Shown in pieces: positions 51,968 through 62,448 of a DNA stretch of 64,000 nucleotides. The stretch lies in contig NZ_CP084737.1 of the NCBI RefSeq assembly GCF_024730665.1, forward strand, positions 434,001 to 498,000, written 5' to 3'. A program made the position numbers and the translations under genes. Source of the stretch: Coxiella-like endosymbiont. Its GTDB lineage: Bacteria > Pseudomonadota > Gammaproteobacteria > Coxiellales > Coxiellaceae. Within the stretch, counting starts at the first letter, position 1. Each line of letters starts with the position of its first letter. The notes below the pieces were generated by a model. The model was not told the DNA's origin, made no database searches, and saw only the letters and a list, made by a program, of their open reading frames with translations.

Positions 51968-54900
51968 TTATTCATGCTCTAAACTGATATCGATCGCTAA
52001 GGAACGAATTTCTTTGATCAGAACGTTAAATGATTCCGGCATACCCGCATCCATTCTGTGATCTCCATCCACAATATTTTTATACATACGCGTACGACCC
52101 GTTACATCATCTGATTTGACTGTTAACATTTCTTGTAATGTATATGCAGCACCATAAGCTTCCAACGCCCACACTTCCATTTCACCAAATCGTTGTCCAC
52201 CGAATTGTGCTTTACCACCCAATGGTTGTTGCGTTACTAAACTATATGAACCTGTTGAGCGCGCATGCATCTTATCATCCACGAGGTGGTTTAGCTTCAG
52301 CATATACATATATCCAACCGTCACTGGTCGGTCGAATTTTTTTCCAGTTCGACCATCATGCAATACAGCTTGGCCAGACGTCGGAAGATCCGCCATTTCT
52401 AATAGACGTTTGATTTCTTCTTCCGTTGCACCATCAAATACCGGTGATGAAATCGGTACCCCTTTGCGCAAATTCTTCGCTAAGGTAATAACTTCGTTAT
52501 CATTTAGCATATCTAAGTCAAATTTCTGCGTAGTCGCAAAATCATAAATTAGCTTAAGAGATTTGCGTAACTGTTTAATATCAACACCTTTTTCGAGAAG
52601 ATCACCGATTTTATTACCCAAACCTTTTGCTGCCCAGCCCAAGTGGGTTTCCAATACTTGCCCAATGTTCATTCGTGAAGGAACCCCCAATGGGTTCAGA
52701 ACAATATCCACTGGAGTCCCGTCTCCTAAATACGGCATGTCTTCTACCGGCACAATCGTGGAAATAACCCCTTTATTACCGTGACGGCCTGCCATTTTGT
52801 CACCTGGTTGAATACGACGTTTCACAGCAAGATATACTTTAACGATCTTAATGACGCCTGGTGATAAATCACCACCTTGCATCAATTTTTCGCGGAAATC
52901 TTTTAGTTTTGACTCACGTGCTTTGTGCAGCTCCTTATAATGTTCATATGCTGATTTTAGACGCTTAGTAATGCCGTCATCCGTCAAGCGAATTTCAAAA
53001 CATTTTTGACGCGATATTTCTGATAAATAATCCTTCGTTATTTTAGTACCCTTCGTCAGTTTAAGCGGTCCACCAACGGCGGCAACACTTCCAACCAATA
53101 ATTTTTCCACATTTTCAAATAATGCATTTTCACGAACACGAAATTCATCATTAAGATCTTTTTGTACCTTCGCCAATTCAGCTTTTTCAATTTTTAAATC
53201 GCGCTGATCTTTCTTAACCCCCTCGCGTGTAAAAATACGAACATCAATGACGGTACCACTGATGCCAGGTGTCACTCTCAATGAAGTATCCTTTACATCT
53301 GATGCTTTTTCACTGAAAATAGCGCGTAATAGTTTTTCTTCTGGGGTAAGCTGCGTTTCTCCTTTCGGTGTTACCTTACCGACTAAAATATCGCCAGAAT
53401 TCACTTGAGCCCCAATATGAACAATACCGGATTCATCCAGTTTTGCTAAGGCGCTTTCACCGACGTTAGGAATATCAGCCGTAATTTCTTCTGGTCCTAG
53501 GCGGGTATCACGTGCAATACAGGTAAATTCTTGGATATGAATCGTGGTAAAACGTTCTTCTTCCACTAATCGTTCAGAAATTAAAATCGAATCTTCGAAG
53601 TTATAGCCATTCCACGGCATAAAGGCTACTAATAAATTTTGTCCGAGTGCAAGTTCACCAATATCAGTAGATGGACCATCAGCTAACACATCCCCCTTTT
53701 TCACCTTATCACCCACTTCTACAATAGGATGTTGATTAATACACGTATTTTGATTAGAACGAGTAAATTTCATTAAATTGTAAATGTCAACACCAATATC
53801 ATCGTCTTCCGTTTCTTTTAAATCCACGCGAATAACAATCCGTGAAGCATCGACAGAATCTACGATACCACCACGTTTGGCAATAACAGCCACACCAGAA
53901 TCTACTGCTACAGTACGCTCCATTCCGGTTCCTACTAGCGGTGTTTCTGGACGAATCGTTGGTACGGCCTGCCGTTGCATATTCGATCCCATTAATGCAC
54001 GGTTGGCATCGTCGTGTTCCAAAAACGGAATTAACGCGGCGGCAACTGATACAATTTGTCGCGGTGATACATCCATATAATTGACTTTATCCGGTGTCGT
54101 TAATGTAAATTCACCTTTGTGTCGACAAGAAATTAACTCATTCACAATAAAACCTTTTTCATTAATATTCGTATTGGCTTGCGCGATGTAAAAATCACCT
54201 TCCTCAATAGCTGATAAATATTCGGTTTCGTTTGTGACTACACCGTTAATGACTTTTCGGTAAGGTGTTTCCAAGAATCCATATTCATTAGTTCGTGCAA
54301 AAACGGCTAATGAATTAATCAAGCCGATATTAGGACCTTCCGGAGTTTCAATTGGACAAACGCGACCGTAATGAGTGGGATGTACATCACGCACCTCAAA
54401 GCCAGCACGTTCACGAGTTAACCCACCCGGCCCCAAGGCTGACACCCGACGTTTATGAGTGACTTCTGAAAGCGGATTATTTTGATCCATAAATTGTGAT
54501 AGCTGACTTGAGCCAAAAAATTCTTTAATAGCTGCTGAAACGGGTTTTGCATTGACTAAATCTTGAGGCATTAAGTTTTCAATATCAGCAAGGCTTAATC
54601 GATCTTTTACCGCACGTTCCACGCGAACTAGCCCGACACGGAATTGATTTTCTGCCATTTCACCCACACTTCGGATGCGTCGATTACCCAAGTGATCGAT
54701 ATCGTCAACATCACCTTTCCCATCACGAATATTCACTAACACGCGTAAAACATCGACGATATCTTCTTTAGACAGAACGCTTGGACCGGTTAACTCTTTC
54801 CGTCCGACACGATGATTAAATTTCATGCGACCTACTTCCGATAAATCGTAACGTTCAACTGAGAAAAATAAATTTTCAAATAGGGTTTCGGCAGCTTCTT

Positions 54901-56100
54901 TGGTAGGTGGTTCGCCGGGTCGCATAATACGGTAAATTTCAACTAATGCTTCGAGTTGATTGTTCGTCGTATCAAGACGCAACGTTTCTGAAATATACGG
55001 ACCGCATTCAATTTCATTAATGTACAACGTATGTAATAAACTAACATTGTTAGCCCGCAATCTTTTTAACAAATCAGCCGTAATCTCCTCATTAGTATGC
55101 GCAATGACTTCACCTGTTTCTTTATTGACTAAATTCTTTGCAATAACCTTACCATACAAATATTCATCCGGTAATTCTAATTTATGCAATCCTGCTTTTT
55201 CGATAAGATCGACGTGCCGCGCTGAAATCCGCCGATTAGCTTCAACAATCACTTTGCCTTTATCATCTTTGATTTCAATCGCCGCTAATTCTCTGCGTAA
55301 TCGTTGAGGCACTAACTCCAGTGTGACATTTTCATTATTAATATGAAAAAGATTGATTTGATAAAACATATTGAGCATTTGCTCAGCATCATAACCAAGC
55401 GCTCTCAGAATCACCGTCGCGGGTAATTTACGGCGCCGGTCAATACGAACAAACAAGCAATCTTTCGGGTCAAACTCAAAATCAAGCCATGAACCACGAT
55501 AAGGAATGAGGCGCGCAGAATACAACAATTTTCCAGAAGAGTGCGTTTTTCCTTTATCATGCTCAAAAAATACACCAGGCGAACGATGCAGTTGAGAAAC
55601 CACCACTCGCTCCGTACCGTTAATTACTAAGCTTCCGGTTTCTGTCATGAGCGGAATTTCACCCATATAAACTTCCTGTTCTTTAATGTCTCTAATGACT
55701 TTTTTCCAGCAGACGTGTCTTTATCGTAAACGACCAATCGCATACTGACTTTCAATGGCGCTGCATAAGTCGAGCCGCGTAATTTGCACTCTTCAATACC
55801 AAAAATTAATTTTTCATCCAAACTGTAACCGACGTATTCCAAGTGAGCATGTCCAGAATAGCTCGTAATTGGAAAAACTGACTTAAATGCGGCCTGGAGG
55901 CCGGTATCTTTACGTTTTTCAGGCGCAATATCTTTCTGTAAGAATTTTCGATAAGATTCTATTTGTGTTTCTAATAAATAAGGTGTTTTTAATACTTCGA
56001 CTTCGCGTTTTCCTAAATTGACACGCGCACGCTTCTTCTCAGGGTAAGAAATCGCGGCTGGATTCTTGCTTCTAATATTCGCTGCTTGTGCCATGAACAC
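51968..56100 (-). CDS. rpoB: DNA-directed RNA polymerase beta subunit, one frameshift
   Basis: The start [26 protein letters not shown] to TSAGKK is in one phase; after the A6 run 55700-55705 (coding strand) the protein continues [23 protein letters not shown] in another. One extra A gives 1377 residues. The rifampicin region is of susceptible type ([22 protein letters not shown] then SALGPGGL), and the C-terminus with [22 protein letters not shown] is intact. Follows rplL after a hairpin-bearing spacer and precedes rpoC by 15 bases. Confidence 0.94.
55700..55705 (-). other. Frameshift site in rpoB (A6)
   Basis: One extra A joins TSAGKK to [15 protein letters not shown]. Confidence 0.85.
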
Positions 56101-56138
56101 ACCTCATTTAAAATGAATAAACAATGCTACACCTTTTA

Positions 56139-56171
56139 ATCTCCACCCTCTCTGCAATGGGGGGCGGAGAT
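56139..56171 (-). promoter_or_regulatory. rplL-rpoB intercistronic hairpin
   Basis: ATCTCC pairs with GGAGAT and CCC with GGG across a 13-base loop, in the 141-base gap. E. coli has an attenuator and an RNase III site in the same gap; a similar function here is inference. Confidence 0.55.
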
Positions 56172-56241
56172 AGGGGATGGGGAAGTAATCTATTCAACGA
56201 ACACTCATACTAGATGAGTCTCTCATTTCCATATCCCAATT

Positions 56242-56625
56242 TTATTCGAGCTCAACTTTAGCGCCTGCTGCCTCAAGCTCTTTCTTAATTTTTTCAGCGT
56301 CTTCTTTGTTAACGCCTTCCTTTACCACACCTGGAATGGATTCTACTAAATCTTTAGCTTCCTTCAATCCGAGACCGGTGATAGTACGAATTGCCTTGAT
56401 CACTCCTATCTTATTTTCACCGAAGCTGGTCATTTTCACGTTAAACTCAATTTTTTCTTCAGTAGCTGTAGGCTCATTGCTCATTGCGACGGAACTTGTA
56501 ACGGCAACAGCTGACCGAGCAGAAACACCGAACTTTTCTTCCATCGCTTTAGTCAAGTCGACTACATCCATCACACTCATCTTGGCCACTGCTTCTAAAA
56601 TGTCATCTTTTGTTATTTGAACCAT
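56242..56625 (-). CDS. rplL: Ribosomal protein L7/L12
   Basis: 127 residues. N-terminal dimerisation part ([26 protein letters not shown]), a short Ala/Ser/Val hinge, and the C-terminal factor-binding domain [39 protein letters not shown]. Multiple copies form the stalk with L10. It follows rplJ by 23 bases. Intact. Confidence 0.95.
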   Translation of the reverse strand: MVQITKDDILEAVAKMSVMDVVDLTKAMEEKFGVSARSAVAVTSSVAMSNEPTATEEKIEFNVKMTSFGENKIGVIKAIRTITGLGLKEAKDLVESIPGVVKEGVNKEDAEKIKKELEAAGAKVELE

Positions 56626-56648
56626 TTCATTTACTCCAAAGTTTAAAG

Positions 56649-57176
56649 TTATGACGCTGCTTTTTGATCTCGTATTGCTGCCATAACATGAGTTACTTGC
56701 ACGACCAACTCATTAAGCACACTAACAAACTTAGTCATCGGTGCTAACATAACAGTAGCTAATTGACTCAGTGTCTCATGATAAGAGCGAAGACGTGCAA
56801 CAATTTTTAATTCATATGCCGGCAGTAATTTACCGCCTAATGCCAATGCTCTCACTTCAAGATGTTCGTGATCCTTAACAAACTTTTCGATCAAACGAGC
56901 AGCAGCTCCCAGTTCTTCTTGTGAGAAAAACAATACAATGGGACCCGTTAGCACTCTTTCGAGACATGCATAGGGCGTCCCCTTAAATGCCCGGCGCGCA
57001 AGGGTATTACGGTACACACGCATCGTCACACATTGATCACGCGCTATTTTTCGCAACTCGGACATTTCAGAGACAGTTAAGCCACAATAATCAGCAGCCA
57101 CTGCAGAAACCGCCTGATTTGCAATACCTGTCAATTCTGCGACAATTGCCTTTTTTCGTTCGAGATTTAAAGCCAC
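56649..57176 (-). CDS. rplJ: Ribosomal protein L10
   Basis: 175 residues from GTG 57176, preceded by GGGAGAAGAG; the resulting (M)[25 protein letters not shown] is the family N-terminus, whereas in-frame Mets at 57191 and 57215 add foreign residues. L10 anchors L7/L12 to the ribosome and represses its own operon through the leader in E. coli. Intact. Confidence 0.93.
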   Translation of the reverse strand: MALNLERKKAIVAELTGIANQAVSAVAADYCGLTVSEMSELRKIARDQCVTMRVYRNTLARRAFKGTPYACLERVLTGPIVLFFSQEELGAAARLIEKFVKDHEHLEVRALALGGKLLPAYELKIVARLRSYHETLSQLATVMLAPMTKFVSVLNELVVQVTHVMAAIRDQKAAS

Positions 57177-57394
57177 CGTCTCTTCTCCCATTTTCTGAAA
57201 ATAGCTTGCTTGCACTACCTCGGCAAAACCTCAGGCGACCATTTGTCTGAACGAGCTACCCATAAATAGCCTTCTAAACCGAGACACTCACAGCCCCCCA
57301 TGGTCATTACGGGACATTAATAAATTGCCGTCTCCTGAGAGAATTTACTATGTTCTACCACTCTATCACCCTCAGCCTAGGTGATAGAGTGTAT
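57177..57394 (-). promoter_or_regulatory. rplA-rplJ leader region with strong hairpin
   Basis: A 218-base gap in an otherwise tight operon. Just past the rplA stop stands a perfect 10-bp hairpin (57361-57370 with 57380-57389, CTCTATCACC and GGTGATAGAG) without a T-run. In E. coli this gap holds a promoter and the L10 binding leader; I see the hairpin but cannot confirm a promoter or L10 site. Confidence 0.55.
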
Positions 57395-58078
57395 TTATTC
57401 TATCGTTGATCGATCCACAATAACTCCAGGACCCATCGTACTCGATAAAGTTAATTTCTTTAAATAAGTTCCCTTAGTAGCATTCGGTTTTAACTTTTTA
57501 ACATCTGCAAACAAAGCTAACAGATTTTCTTCTAAGGCTTTTTCTTCAAAGCTTACTTTTCCAATCGCGCAGTGGATAATACCATTTTTATCAGTACGAT
57601 ATCGAACTTGACCTTGTTTTGCGTTTTTAACAGCAGCTGCAACATCGCTGGTGACTGTACCTACTTTAGAATTTGGCATCAAACCACGCGGCCCCAATAT
57701 CTGACCCAGCTTACCCACCACCTGCATAGTGTCTGATGTCGCTATCACCACATCAAAATTAACTTTACCGCTTTGAATCTGTCCCGCCAGATCATCTAAT
57801 CCAACCACATCAGCACCAGCTTCTTTGGCTTTTTCCACATTATCACCTTGAGCAAAGACTGCTACTCTCACGGTACGGCCCGTGCCATGAGGAAGCATAG
57901 TAGTTCCACGAATCATCTGTTCTGATTTATGGGGATCAATACCGAGATTAATAGCCACATCAATGCTTTCATTAAATTTTGCTCTTGCGCAATATTTTAT
58001 AAGATGAATAGCTTCTGAAAGAGAATATGCTCTACCTTGCTCGATTTTCTCTGAGATCGTTTTTTGTCCTTTTATCAT
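57395..58078 (-). CDS. rplA: Ribosomal protein L1
   Basis: 227 residues. [29 protein letters not shown] and the second-domain [27 protein letters not shown] are L1 signatures. L1 forms the mobile stalk at the E site and represses the L11 operon in E. coli. It follows rplK by 4 bases. Intact. Confidence 0.95.
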   Translation of the reverse strand: MIKGQKTISEKIEQGRAYSLSEAIHLIKYCARAKFNESIDVAINLGIDPHKSEQMIRGTTMLPHGTGRTVRVAVFAQGDNVEKAKEAGADVVGLDDLAGQIQSGKVNFDVVIATSDTMQVVGKLGQILGPRGLMPNSKVGTVTSDVAAAVKNAKQGQVRYRTDKNGIIHCAIGKVSFEEKALEENLLALFADVKKLKPNATKGTYLKKLTLSSTMGPGVIVDRSTIE

Positions 58079-58082
58079 TATA

Positions 58083-58523
58083 TTAACCCTCTAATCCCTC
58101 AACGCTAATTCCCATACTACGTGCTGTTCCCGCGATCGTGCGCACAGCAGCTTCTAAGTTAGCAGCCGTGAGATCAGGAGCTTTTATTTTAGCTACTTCC
58201 TCTAGTTGTTGTCGGGTCACTTTGCCTACTTTGTCGATATTAGGGCGTGCACTACCGCTTTTACCCTGTAACACCATTTTCTTAAGCAGTACTGAAGCAG
58301 GTGGTGTTTTGATCAAAAATGAAAAACTACGATCTGTATAAACAGTAATCACAACAGGAGTAGGCAACCCTTTTTCAATATTTTTGGTCTGTGCATTAAA
58401 TGCTTTACAAAATTCCATGATATTTACACCATGTTGTCCTAGCGCAGGACCAACGGGCGGACTTGGATTGGCCTCACCTGCTTTAATCTGTAAACGGATA
58501 TAGCGGTTAATCTTTTTAGCCAT
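58083..58523 (-). CDS. rplK: Ribosomal protein L11
   Basis: 146 residues: [34 protein letters not shown], then [12 protein letters not shown] and the C-terminal rRNA-binding [29 protein letters not shown]11 lies at the GTPase-associated centre and is needed for RelA activation. Intact. Confidence 0.95.
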   Translation of the reverse strand: MAKKINRYIRLQIKAGEANPSPPVGPALGQHGVNIMEFCKAFNAQTKNIEKGLPTPVVITVYTDRSFSFLIKTPPASVLLKKMVLQGKSGSARPNIDKVGKVTRQQLEEVAKIKAPDLTAANLEAAVRTIAGTARSMGISVEGLEG

Positions 58524-58573
58524 TATTTCTTCTCACTAGTGGTAGCGCTTTTCAGCTTCCCATTTCATCTTCT

Positions 58574-59119
58574 TTAATTTTTTTCAACCTGATCAAATTC
58601 TAGTTCTACTGGCGTTGAACGGCCCAAAATAAGTACTAACACACGCAAACGGTTTTTTTCATAATTCACATCTTCTACAACTCCACTAAAGTCAGTAAAA
58701 GGCCCCTCAACAACCCGAACCAGTTCTCCCGGTTCAAAAAGTACTTTCGGTTTCGGTTTATTTTCCCCTTCTTCCACCCGTTGCAAGATTTGGGCAGCCT
58801 CTTGATCAGTAATAGGAGCCGGTTTTTCTGGTGTACCGCCAATAAAGCGCAACACTTGTGGCATGCTTCGGACTAGATGTGAAGTTTCATCATTTAAAAT
58901 CATTTGAAGTAGCACATAACCAGGGAAAAATTTCCGCTGACTCTTGCGTTTCTTACCCGAACGCATCTCAATCACTTCTTCAGTAGGAATAATGATGTCA
59001 CCGAAGCAGTCTTCTAACCCTTTCAATCGGATATGTTCTTTTAACACTTTGACTACATAATTTTCATCGCCGGAATAAGTATGCACGACATACCATCGTT
59101 TTTCTCGCTCTGCCATCAA
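58574..59119 (-). CDS. nusG: Transcription antitermination factor NusG
   Basis: 181 residues. The NGN domain begins [24 protein letters not shown] and contains PGYVLLQM; the C-terminal KOW domain reads [24 protein letters not shown]. NusG couples RNA polymerase to ribosomes through S10 and works with Rho. It starts directly after the secE stop. The gene is intact. Confidence 0.95.
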   Translation of the reverse strand: MMAEREKRWYVVHTYSGDENYVVKVLKEHIRLKGLEDCFGDIIIPTEEVIEMRSGKKRKSQRKFFPGYVLLQMILNDETSHLVRSMPQVLRFIGGTPEKPAPITDQEAAQILQRVEEGENKPKPKVLFEPGELVRVVEGPFTDFSGVVEDVNYEKNRLRVLVLILGRSTPVELEFDQVEKN

Positions 59120-59521
59120 TTACCCTCTTTGCCCAGTGATCCAAGCGATAGTCCACATAAAAAAGCTATCAATCCCCCACAAAATAAGTGCTGTAACCAA
59201 AACCATAACAACCACAAGTAAAGTAGTTTGGATAGCTTCAGTACGCGTTGGCCAAACGACTTTACGCAACTCCATTCGTGCCCCTTTTATAAATCCCCAG
59301 GCTTTCTGCCCCTTCTCAGTTTGCGAAGCAATGACTAATAGTACTGCAATCACACCAACATCAACGGCTGCTCGAATTGGCCAAACGATCAGACTATAAA
59401 AGTCTGCAATAACCGTTCCAACAAGAGAGACAACGACTAGTAGCCACTTTAAGCCGTCAAATCGTGTCTTTTTTCCTGATGCCCCCTTTGCTGGGCCATA
59501 TTCGTCTCGCCATTTTGCCAT
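59120..59521 (-). CDS. secE: Protein translocase subunit SecE
   Basis: 133 residues with three predicted membrane segments, the gammaproteobacterial long form. The conserved cytoplasmic amphipathic helix GFIKGARMELRKVVWPTRTEAIQTTLLV and the last segment are present. SecE clamps SecY. secE-nusG adjacency is universal in bacteria. Intact. Confidence 0.94.
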   Translation of the reverse strand: MAKWRDEYGPAKGASGKKTRFDGLKWLLVVVSLVGTVIADFYSLIVWPIRAAVDVGVIAVLLVIASQTEKGQKAWGFIKGARMELRKVVWPTRTEAIQTTLLVVVMVLVTALILWGIDSFFMWTIAWITGQRG

Positions 59522-59552
59522 TTAAACCATTATTCACCTATTTCTTCCTAAG

Positions 59553-59625
59553 CAGGCCAGGAGGGAATCGAACCCCCAACTTACGGTTTTGGAGACCGCC
59601 GCTCTGCCAATTGAGCTACTGGCCT
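59553..59625 (-). tRNA. tRNA-Trp (CCA anticodon)
   Basis: 73 bases; acceptor AGGCCAG pairs with CTGGCCT, D-arm AGCTCAATTGGCAGAGC, anticodon loop CTCCAAA, T-arm with GGTTCGATTCC. The discriminator is G and no CCA is encoded. It lies between tufB and secE as in E. coli, but here with a piece of rpsJ inserted before it. Confidence 0.96.
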
Positions 59626-59631
59626 TCATAA

Positions 59632-59832
59632 TTAACCTTTTTCCTTATCAACATGCGGTGAGACTAGCACGGTGTAATGCTCAATTTTAGTAGGCATTGG
59701 AATAGGCCCACGAATAATTGCCCCTGTCCGTCGAGCTGTCTCGACGATCTCTCTCGTAGAACGATCGATGAGACGATGATCAAACGCCTTCAATCGGATC
59801 CGTATACGCTGATTATTGTTAACGACTGCCAT
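59632..59832 (-). pseudogene. Truncated second copy of rpsJ (first 63 codons)
   Basis: Encodes [19 protein letters not shown] to VSPHVDK, identical to S10, then EKG and TAA from unrelated sequence, 66 residues in all. It retains the tuf-rpsJ spacer and ribosome site, so it is likely transcribed and might be translated. The C-terminal part of S10 is absent. It ends six bases before the tRNA-Trp 5' end. It arose with the tuf duplication or conversion tract. Confidence 0.88.
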
Positions 59833-61051
59833 AAATTTGTTCCAGATTACCCAATAATTTTCGTTACAACCCCAGCCCCGACGGTTCTACCTCCTTCACG
59901 CACTGCAAATCGTAATCCTTCGTCCATCGCTACTGGCGCAATCAACTCCACTGTTACTTTCACATTATCACCCGGCATCACCATCTCGACTGATGACAAC
60001 GTCAACTCTCCTGTCACGTCCGTCGTGCGGAAGTAAAACTGAGGTCGATATCCCGATAAAAATGGTGTGTGACGGCCTCCTTCTTCTTTCGATAACGCAT
60101 ATATTTCCGCTTCAAACTTTTTATGCGGTGTGATCGTTCCCGGTTTTGCTAATACTTGGCCTCGTTCCACTTCTTCTCGCTTCGTCCCTCTTAACAATAT
60201 CCCTACGTTATCTCCAGCTTCTCCATGACTCAATAGCTTGCGGAACATCTCTACACCCGTACACGTCGTCTTCGTCGTTGTCTTGATACCTACAACTTCC
60301 ATGTCATCCCCTACTTTAATCACTCCTCGTTCAATACGACCAGTCACCACCGTGCCCCGTCCAGAAATCGAGAACACATCTTCTATCGGCATCAAAAACG
60401 GTTTCTCTATATCTCGTTTCGGCTCTACAAAATATTCATCCATCATATCCACTAACTTCAATACCGACGGTACCCCAAGCTCACTTCTATCCCCCTCTAA
60501 GGCCTTTAACGATGAACCCACCACAATTGGAATATCATCTCCTGCAAAGTCATAACTGTTCAAAAGCTCTCGTACTTCCAACTCTACCAACTCTAACAAC
60601 TCTTTATCATCTACCATATCTGCTTTATTCAAAAACACCACCATGTTTGGCACACCAACTTGTTTCGCCAATAAAATGTGTTCCCGTGTTTGCGGCATTG
60701 GACCGTCTGCAGCACTTACTACCAATATCGCTCCATCCATTTGTGCCGCTCCCGTGATCATGTTCTTCACATAATCCGCATGCCCCGGGCAGTCTACATG
60801 CGCGTAATGGCGTTTTCCACTTTGATATTCTACATGCGATGTCGCTATTGTTATTCCTCGCGCTCGTTCTTCTGGTGCGCTATCTATCTGGTCAAAAGCT
60901 TTTGATTCTCCTCCAAACTTTTCCGCCAGCACCTTCGTCAACGCCGCTGTTAGCGTCGTCTTCCCATGATCTACGTGCCCTATCGTACCTACATTTAAAT
61001 GCGGCTTCTCTCTTACAAATTTTTCCTTCGACATGAAGATAACCTCTCTTT
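59642..61051 (-). repeat. 1410-bp duplicated segment, copy B (rpsJ 5' part plus tufB)
   Basis: Same segment as 42948-44357, same orientation, at offset 16,694. Left edge at 59642 falls inside rpsJ; right edge at 61051 falls in the T-run just upstream of the tuf ribosome site. Confidence 0.93.
59847..61034 (-). CDS. tufB: Elongation factor Tu (copy in the tRNA-secE cluster)
   Basis: A 395-residue EF-Tu identical in sequence to the copy at 43153-44340. It carries all GTPase motifs and domains 2 and 3. It follows tRNA-Tyr, -Gly and -Thr on the same strand, the classical tufB setting. Identity of the two copies and of part of their flanks points to recent gene conversion or duplication. Confidence 0.96.
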   Translation of the reverse strand: MSKEKFVREKPHLNVGTIGHVDHGKTTLTAALTKVLAEKFGGESKAFDQIDSAPEERARGITIATSHVEYQSGKRHYAHVDCPGHADYVKNMITGAAQMDGAILVVSAADGPMPQTREHILLAKQVGVPNMVVFLNKADMVDDKELLELVELEVRELLNSYDFAGDDIPIVVGSSLKALEGDRSELGVPSVLKLVDMMDEYFVEPKRDIEKPFLMPIEDVFSISGRGTVVTGRIERGVIKVGDDMEVVGIKTTTKTTCTGVEMFRKLLSHGEAGDNVGILLRGTKREEVERGQVLAKPGTITPHKKFEAEIYALSKEEGGRHTPFLSGYRPQFYFRTTDVTGELTLSSVEMVMPGDNVKVTVELIAPVAMDEGLRFAVREGGRTVGAGVVTKIIG

Positions 61052-61064
61052 TTTAAACCCCAAG

Positions 61065-61090
61065 CTCTAGGTCTAATCTCTAGGTCTAAT
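61065..61090. repeat. 13-bp tandem duplication
   Basis: CTCTAGGTCTAAT occurs twice head to tail between the tRNA-Thr 3' end and tufB. Confidence 0.85.
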
Positions 61091-61091
61091 C

Positions 61092-61167
<76 letters not shown>

Positions 61168-61169
61168 CG

Positions 61170-61240
61170 AGCGGGTGATGGGAATCGAACCCACGTTATC
61201 AGCTTGGAAGGCTGAAGTTCTGCCATTGAACTACACCCGC
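61170..61240 (-). tRNA. tRNA-Gly (TCC anticodon)
   Basis: 71 bases; acceptor GCGGGTG pairs with CACCCGC, D-arm AGTTCAATGGCAGAAC, anticodon loop CTTCCAA, T-arm with GGTTCGATTCC. Discriminator T, no CCA encoded. Two bases separate it from tRNA-Thr. Confidence 0.95.
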
Positions 61241-61303
61241 TTTCAGAAGACAGGAGACGGCGAGTTATCACTAAAACCCTTCTCCTCTGTTCTCTACCTG
61301 GCA

Positions 61304-61385
61304 TGGAGGGGGTAGGATTCGAACCTACGAAGGCATAGCCGTCAGATTTACAGTCTGATCCCTTTAACCACTCGGGAACCCCTCC
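61304..61385 (-). tRNA. tRNA-Tyr (GTA anticodon)
   Basis: 82 bases, class II with a long variable arm. Acceptor GGAGGGG pairs with CCCCTCC, anticodon loop CTGTAAA, T-arm GGTTCGAATCC, discriminator A. No CCA is encoded. First gene of the tRNA-tufB transcript. Confidence 0.95.
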
Positions 61386-61431
61386 GTTCTAGAAACAAAA
61401 TACTAAGTGAAAAGCTACCTCCCAGCTTGCC

Positions 61432-61461
61432 ATACAATCTCTAGAACACAAATCGTGTCAA
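61432..61461 (-). promoter_or_regulatory. Promoter of the tRNA-Tyr/Gly/Thr-tufB transcript
   Basis: On the minus strand a perfect TTGACA (61456-61461) stands 18 bp before TTGTAT (61432-61437). A GC-containing GGCAAG follows, as at stable-RNA promoters. It lies about 40 bases upstream of tRNA-Tyr. Confidence 0.6.
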
Positions 61462-61529
61462 AAATCAAGCGTGGTATTGTGCGTAACAATATGGCAGATG
61501 TCAACCCAGAATAAGAAGAAAAATTTAAT

Positions 61530-62284
61530 TCACAGTAGCGAAGCAGTCCAGTCAAAGTAATGCACTATTTTAAGAGGCCTTTCCACTGCTAGAGCAGCCT
61601 TATAATCTTCATAATTTTCCCCAACCAGAACAGGGCATAAGGCCCAGCTTGTGGCCTGTTCACAATTGCCGTCCACGCTGATTAGCCCATCCATCCGAAT
61701 AGCCTTAACATTGGTTGTAAATCGATTGAGCGGAAAAGACAAGCCATACCCAATGGCTTTAATATATGCTTCTTTCAATGTCCAAATACGGTAAAATCCT
61801 GCTAACCGCTCCTCGACAGGCAATTTTTGAAGTGCAGCATTTTCTTCCGGAGAAAAAATCGTTCAGCAATTCCATTAACATGAGTATCTTTTTGCATATA
61901 CTCAACATCAATTCCTACTTTTTGATCCCTCGCAACAGCATAAAGGGCCATTGAATGTGAGTTGGAGAGATTAAATTGCAATGGGAAATGATACGCTAAA
62001 TAAGGTTTTCCGTATTCATTATAGCGAAACTGCAAAGGAGGTGTCCGCCACAATTCTGGTAAGTACCTCATTAAAATAGCATGTAAAATAGCATGTGAAG
62101 TGATGAAGCGTTTTCGATGTTTCATCTGTAAAAAACGATCTGCCCGCACTTTTTCTTCGGAAGATAAAATATTCAATCCTCTTTTAATTTCACCAGCAAG
62201 CCATCCTCTTAAAGAAGCGCGCCAAATATGGACTTCGTCTTTTTGTAAAGGAGGCACCTGGCTAACCGTTTTCCAAATTTTCAT
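61530..62284 (-). CDS. 4'-phosphopantetheinyl transferase (Sfp/AcpT-like), one frameshift
   Basis: Attaches phosphopantetheine from CoA to acyl carrier proteins. The first part has LSSEEKVRADRFLQMKHRKRFITSHAIL, FNLSNSHSMALYAVA and the Mg-binding GIDVEYM; the second has RIWTLKEAYIKAIGYGL. The phase breaks in a coding-strand T6 run (61853-61858); one more T gives AERFFSPEENAALQKLPVEERL and 251 residues. HAILHAIL near residue 65 is coded by a 12-bp tandem duplication. Being Sfp-like, it may serve the fatty acid ACP or another carrier; no carrier gene is nearby. Confidence 0.85.
61853..61858 (-). other. Frameshift site in the phosphopantetheinyl transferase gene (T6)
   Basis: One extra T joins IAERFF to SPEENAALQKLPVEERL. 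Confidence 0.8.
62073..62096. repeat. 12-bp in-frame tandem duplication inside the phosphopantetheinyl transferase gene
   Basis: AAAATAGCATGT occurs twice head to tail and duplicates four codons, giving HAILHAIL in the protein. Confidence 0.85.
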
Positions 62285-62389
62285 CTACAAGAATAAAGAA
62301 CAGAGAATAGAGAACAACTTTCGATACCATAAAACTAGAACGACTAGCGAGACTTTAACATAACTAAACCAAAAGAAACAGTTACTCAA

Positions 62390-62418
62390 TTGAAAAGCGT
62401 TTTAAACTCCTATACAAT
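62390..62418 (+). promoter_or_regulatory. Sigma-70-type promoter of the BAX-inhibitor-like gene
   Basis: TTGAAA (62390-62395) and TACAAT (62413-62418) are 17 bp apart, five of six matches in each. The leader to ATG 62449 is about 25 bases and contains GCGAGG as ribosome site. Confidence 0.75.
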
Positions 62419-62448
62419 CTAGTTATCCTATGTCAAGAGCGAGGCACT

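Noticed and set aside
54960-55307. 115-codon plus-strand frame inside rpoB
   Set aside because: Antisense shadow of a strongly conserved gene.
59632-59832. Second functional S10 gene
   Set aside because: The copy ends after 63 S10 codons and lacks the C-terminal part.
59677-61036. Several long plus-strand frames antisense to tufB, repeated antisense to tufA
   Set aside because: They are shadows of the conserved tuf codon pattern and are duplicated only because the DNA is.
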